A stretch of 9,186 bases of DNA from CAZVEV01 sp964625865 (GTDB lineage Bacteria; Planctomycetota; Phycisphaerae; SM23-33). Below are positions 6,744-9,186 of the stretch, piece by piece (position 1 is the first letter of the stretch; every line of letters starts with the position of its first letter). The position numbers were made by a program, and so were the translations under genes. The notes beneath the pieces were generated by a model, which did not search any database, was not told the origin of the DNA, and worked only from the letters and a program-made list of their open reading frames with translations. The stretch spans positions 1 through 9,186 of the forward strand of contig CAZVEV010000257.1 in the NCBI GenBank assembly GCA_964625865.1. The letters run 5' to 3'.

Positions 6744-7245
6744 CGTTCGCGTCAACATCGTGGGTGTGGGCAACACGCTGATGGGCGACGACGGCGTGGG
6801 CCCGGCGGCTATCGAGGCGATGGCGGCCCGGTCCGACCTGCCGGCGGGCGTCCGGCTGCACGAGGCGGGCCTGGCGCTGACGGACGTTCTGGGACAGCTC
6901 GACCCGGACGCCCCGCTGATCGTCGTGGACGCCGTTCGCGGCGGGCAGGAGCCCGGGACGGTCTACCGGGTGGAACTGTCCGACCTGTCGGGCGCCGACG
7001 GCGCGCCGGGCGGGCCGATCTCACTGCACGAGATCAGCGTCTTGCCGGCCCTGCGGATAGAAGCCCTCACCGGGCGAACATTCCGCGACGTAACCGTATT
7101 CGGCATCGAGCCGGGTTCCGTGGCATGGGACCACGGGCTTTCGACCCCCGTTGCGGCCAAACTCGACAAGCTCATCACCGCCGTACTGCACCACGCAGAG
7201 ACGAACCAACCCGTCGCATTGACGGCAGGAGAACCAGCGCGATGA
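6736..7245 (+). CDS. Hydrogenase maturation endopeptidase (HybD/HyaD/HycI family)
   Basis: This 169-residue nickel-dependent endopeptidase should remove the C-terminal tail of the large subunit once the NiFe centre is inserted. The N-terminus reads VGVGNTLMGDDGVG (9-22), the family signature. The three residues equivalent to the metal ligands Glu16, Asp62 and His93 of E. coli HybD are Asp19, Asp65 (VVDAV) and His98 (SLHE). The start is TTG at 6736, which overlaps the large-subunit stop by 8 nt. A GGGAG site (6722-6726) 9 nt upstream supports it, and no ATG lies close before the signature. The gene ends in an ATGA overlap with the next gene. Its position directly behind its presumed substrate suggests a dedicated protease with coupled translation. 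About 30 residues after the HybD-like core look like a variable tail. Confidence 0.9.
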   Translation: MSDVRVNIVGVGNTLMGDDGVGPAAIEAMAARSDLPAGVRLHEAGLALTDVLGQLDPDAPLIVVDAVRGGQEPGTVYRVELSDLSGADGAPGGPISLHEISVLPALRIEALTGRTFRDVTVFGIEPGSVAWDHGLSTPVAAKLDKLITAVLHHAETNQPVALTAGEPAR

Positions 7246-7940
7246 ATCCGACAGAGCGTAAACCGAACGAGGAAATCGTGGCCTCGCTGGCCGGGGCCAA
7301 ACAGGTGTTCATTCTCGGCTGCGAGGGCTGCCCCATCGGCTGTGAGACCGGCGGGCAGCCCTGGGTCGACGAGATGACCGGCGTCCTGAACGACGCGGGG
7401 GCCGCCGTGACCGGATCGGCCCTGATCGACATGATCTGCAACAAGGCGATCGTGGGCATCAAGCTCGGCCGGATAGTCGACCAGGTCGCCGACGCCGATG
7501 CCATCCTCGTCGGCTCCTGCGGCGTGGGCGTGCAGGCGGTCGGCAACATGGTCGGGCGCCGCGCCGTTCCCGCGATGGACACGATCTCCCTGAGCGACCA
7601 CCAGGGCTTGTGGCCGTCCGAGGAACGCTGCGCCCACTGCGGCGAGTGCATGCTCGCCGACACCGGGGGCCTGTGCCCCATCACGCTGTGCGCCAAGAGT
7701 TTGGTCAACGGCATCTGCGGGGGCACGGGCGACGACGAGTCGTGCGAGGTCTCCAGCGAGCGGCGGTGCGGGTGGCTGATGATCTATGAGCGGCTCGAGG
7801 CGCTGGGACGGCTCGACGACTTCAAACGGCTCCTGAAGCCCAAGGACTATCGAAAGCAAACGATCTCCGACGCCAACCGACGCACCATCCGGTGGGCGCT
7901 GGAAGTGTCACAGGCCGATCAAGAAACGGTAGAAAACTAA
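7242..7940 (+). CDS. metV: MetV-like Fe-S subunit of methylenetetrahydrofolate reductase
   Basis: This 232-residue cysteine-rich protein matches the MetV partner of MetF, with a methylene-THF reductase C-terminal-type region. The N-terminal half has a C27xxC30xxxC34 cluster plus C66 and C93. The C-terminal half has C130xxC133xxC136, C145 and C150, then C159GG, C168EV and C176GW. The block NGICGGTGDDESC is the recognisable family signature, with Ile where Pro (NGPCGG) is usual. In acetogens MetV carries Fe-S clusters and feeds electrons to the flavin of MetF. Several cysteines here should bind [4Fe-4S] clusters, but the exact grouping cannot be fixed by eye. The start ATG overlaps the protease stop (ATGA), and AGGAG (7227-7231) lies 10 nt upstream. 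Lying between a hydrogenase module and MetF, it is the obvious candidate electron bridge. The family call is strong; its redox partner is inferred from context. Confidence 0.85.
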   Translation: MNPTERKPNEEIVASLAGAKQVFILGCEGCPIGCETGGQPWVDEMTGVLNDAGAAVTGSALIDMICNKAIVGIKLGRIVDQVADADAILVGSCGVGVQAVGNMVGRRAVPAMDTISLSDHQGLWPSEERCAHCGECMLADTGGLCPITLCAKSLVNGICGGTGDDESCEVSSERRCGWLMIYERLEALGRLDDFKRLLKPKDYRKQTISDANRRTIRWALEVSQADQETVEN

Positions 7941-7953
7941 GCGGGATCAGAAC

Positions 7954-8853
7954 ATGAGCAAACTCCAGGAGAAACTCGCGGCCGGCGACTTTGTCGTGAC
8001 CGGCGAGATCGGACCGCCCAAGGGAACCAACGTCGAACCCGTCCTGCACGAGGCCGACGAGTTCCTCAAAGACACGGTCACCGCCGTGAACGTGACCGAC
8101 ATCCAGACAGCCGTCATGCGCGTCGGATCACTGGCGGTCAGCAAGCTGCTGATCGACCGCGGCATCGAGCCGGTCTACCAGATGGTCTGCCGGGACCGCA
8201 ACCGCCTTGCCCTCCAGAGCGATCTTCTGTCGGCGTCCATTCTCGGCATCGAGAACGTTCTGGCCTTGACGGGCGACCACGTGGTCATGGGCGACCACCA
8301 GGACGCCATGCCCGTCTATGACCTGGACTCGGTGGGCCTGCTCGACGCGATGAGCAGGCTGGAGGACGGCGGCGATCTGGGCGTGGACATGAAGGGCAAT
8401 CCCAACGAGCTGGACGGGGCGCCGACGTTCTTCAAGGGCTGCTGCGTCACCCCCTGCGCCCCGAGGCCCGACGCCCAGATCCTCAAACTCGAGAAGAAGG
8501 TCGCCGCCGGAGCGCAGTTCGTCCAGACGCAGGCGGTCTACGAGCCCGCGGCCTTCGAGACGTTCATGCGCCAGATCGAGCACATCAACGTGCCCGTCCT
8601 GGTCGGCATCGTCATGCTCAAGAGCGCCGGGATGGCCAAGTACATGAACCGCGGCGTGCCCGGCGTGACCGTGCCCGACCCCCTCATCCAGCGCCTGTCC
8701 GACGCCGCCAAGGAAGACCGCCAGAAGGTCTCCATCGACATCTGCGGCGAACTGATCCAGGCCATGAAGGACTGCTGCCAAGGCGCCCACCTGATGACCC
8801 TCGGCTGGGACCACTGCGTCCCCGGCATCATCGAAGCCGCCGGCCTGGCGTAG
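7954..8853 (+). CDS. metF: Methylenetetrahydrofolate reductase, MetF subunit
   Basis: This 299-residue flavoprotein reduces 5,10-methylene-THF to 5-methyl-THF. It has the short TIM-barrel length of bacterial MetF. Residues equivalent to E. coli MetF active-site positions are visible: Glu18 in TGEIGPPKG (Glu28), Asp108 in LALTGDH (Asp120), and Gln193 in FVQTQAVYE (Gln183). The stretch GIENVLALTGD and the KVAAGAQF segment are also diagnostic. The start has GGGA (7943-7946) 7 nt upstream and lies 13 nt after metV. In such MetVF systems MetF is usually reduced by MetV and not by NADH, which fits the operon. The gene could serve the Wood-Ljungdahl methyl branch or methionine synthesis. Pairing with metV and a hydrogenase argues for the energy or carbon-fixation role. 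It is the last gene of the operon, and a hairpin follows the stop directly. Confidence 0.93.
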   Translation: MSKLQEKLAAGDFVVTGEIGPPKGTNVEPVLHEADEFLKDTVTAVNVTDIQTAVMRVGSLAVSKLLIDRGIEPVYQMVCRDRNRLALQSDLLSASILGIENVLALTGDHVVMGDHQDAMPVYDLDSVGLLDAMSRLEDGGDLGVDMKGNPNELDGAPTFFKGCCVTPCAPRPDAQILKLEKKVAAGAQFVQTQAVYEPAAFETFMRQIEHINVPVLVGIVMLKSAGMAKYMNRGVPGVTVPDPLIQRLSDAAKEDRQKVSIDICGELIQAMKDCCQGAHLMTLGWDHCVPGIIEAAGLA

Positions 8854-8884
8854 TCCCCCGACCGACGACACGGTCGCTGGGGGA
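8854..8884 (+). terminator. Strong hairpin after metF, probable operon end
   Basis: Outer stem TCCCCC (8854-8859) pairs perfectly with GGGGGA (8879-8884). The inner stem GACCG (8860-8864) pairs with CGGTC (8871-8875) around a 6-nt loop, with a 3-nt bulge at 8876-8878. It starts at the base after the metF stop codon. No U-run follows, so it may be a Rho-dependent end or an mRNA-stabilising structure and not a classical intrinsic terminator. Confidence 0.5.
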
Positions 8885-8919
8885 GGTTGAAAGTTGAAGG
8901 TTAAAGGTTGAAGGTTGGA
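8885..8919 (+). repeat. Heptanucleotide tandem repeat, left arm (five units)
   Basis: Five exact-register 7-bp units follow each other: GGTTGAA, AGTTGAA, GGTTAAA, GGTTGAA, GGTTGGA. The consensus is GGTTGAA. The base composition is A/T-richer and purine-biased compared with the neighbouring genes. No coding role is likely. Confidence 0.8.
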
Positions 8920-8953
8920 CATCCCGGGCATCCGGTTTCGGACGTTTGGCCTG

Positions 8954-9002
8954 TGACCTTTGACCTTCGCCCTCTAACCTTGAACCCGTAACTTCCAACT
9001 GC
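8954..9002 (-). repeat. Heptanucleotide tandem repeat, right arm in opposite orientation
   Basis: Seven 7-bp units in register read on the plus strand as TGACCTT, TGACCTT, CGCCCTC, TAACCTT, GAACCCG, TAACTTC, CAACTGC. On the minus strand most fit AAGGTNN, the same heptad as the left arm (AAGGTTG when shifted). The two arms are therefore inverted copies separated by a 34-bp GC-rich spacer, and could fold into an imperfect cruciform or RNA hairpin. Confidence 0.65.
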
Positions 9003-9186
9003 GCACCCTCACCCGCCTGAGGTTTACACTTTGCGGGCGCAAAGCCCTCAGCCGCCCGGCCGCCCATTGTGATAACCGCCTGCCTTCCCTTGTACTACAT
9101 CTCATTCCGCCCCGAACGGCCCTCCTTGACACCTTTACACTGTAAGGCGTGGTTCAAATGAGGGTAACAGATGGGGGGATGCGGCC
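9003..9186. other. Non-coding tail with hairpin and possible promoter of the next gene
   Basis: No convincing complete gene lies here. CTTTGC (9029-9034) and GCAAAG (9039-9044) form a perfect 6-bp stem with a GGGC loop. A TTGACA at 9126-9131 is followed by the dyad TTACA-C-TGTAA (9135-9145), which looks like an operator on a promoter, though no good -10 is found 16-18 bp downstream. An ATG at 9158, with AAGG about 10 nt before it, stays open to the window edge and could start the next gene, but only nine codons are visible. Confidence 0.35.

Noticed and set aside
5070..6776. Minus-strand open frame of 568 codons opposite the hydrogenase large subunit, with another of 422 codons at 4184-5452
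   Set aside because: Lies antisense to genes with intact catalytic motifs and has no family features; long shadows are normal at this GC content.
8885..9002. CRISPR array
   Set aside because: The repeat unit is only 7 bp with no unique spacers between units; it is a simple tandem repeat, not a repeat-spacer pattern.
9146..9170. tRNA T-arm-like GGTTCAAAT near the right end
   Set aside because: Flanking bases do not form the 5-bp T stem, and no acceptor or anticodon arm fits around it.

Overview
The window is about 9.2 kb of GC-rich DNA. It most likely comes from an uncultured anaerobic bacterium of the Planctomycetota (Phycisphaerae-like). The main clue is the large secreted PQQ-type beta-propeller protein with an N-terminal methyltransferase-like domain, an architecture I associate with that phylum. 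The strong G/C bias at third codon positions fits but is not diagnostic. No rRNA, tRNA or CRISPR array was seen.

Layout. Positions 1-169 hold at most the tail of an upstream gene and a small REP-like hairpin. An IS200/IS605-type single-domain transposase (170-622, minus) follows. Next is a 1074-residue exported beta-propeller protein (672-3896, minus) with a good candidate promoter at 3991-4019. A 335-bp intergenic region (3897-4231) separates it from a tight plus-strand cluster of five genes (4232-8853): [NiFe] hydrogenase small subunit, large subunit, hydrogenase maturation endopeptidase, MetV-like Fe-S protein and MetF (methylenetetrahydrofolate reductase). Gaps are 16 nt and 13 nt, and overlaps are 8 nt and 4 nt, so the five genes read as one operon. 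It is closed by a strong hairpin just after metF. The last 300 bases hold an unusual 7-bp repeat array in two opposing orientations, a second hairpin, and a dyad next to a TTGACA box that may belong to the next gene.

How the genes work together (inference). The operon joins a cytoplasmic, all-[4Fe-4S] group-1-like [NiFe] hydrogenase to both subunits of an acetogen-type MetVF reductase. The known partners of MetVF (HdrABC/MvhD, RnfC2) are not in the window. The simplest reading is a soluble H2-dependent methylenetetrahydrofolate reductase. Electrons would pass from H2 at the NiFe site through three [4Fe-4S] clusters to the Fe-S clusters of MetV, then to FAD in MetF, reducing methylene-THF to methyl-THF in the methyl branch of the Wood-Ljungdahl pathway. 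It could also run in reverse and release H2 during methyl-group oxidation. I know of no characterised enzyme of exactly this composition, and I consider it the main discovery candidate here.
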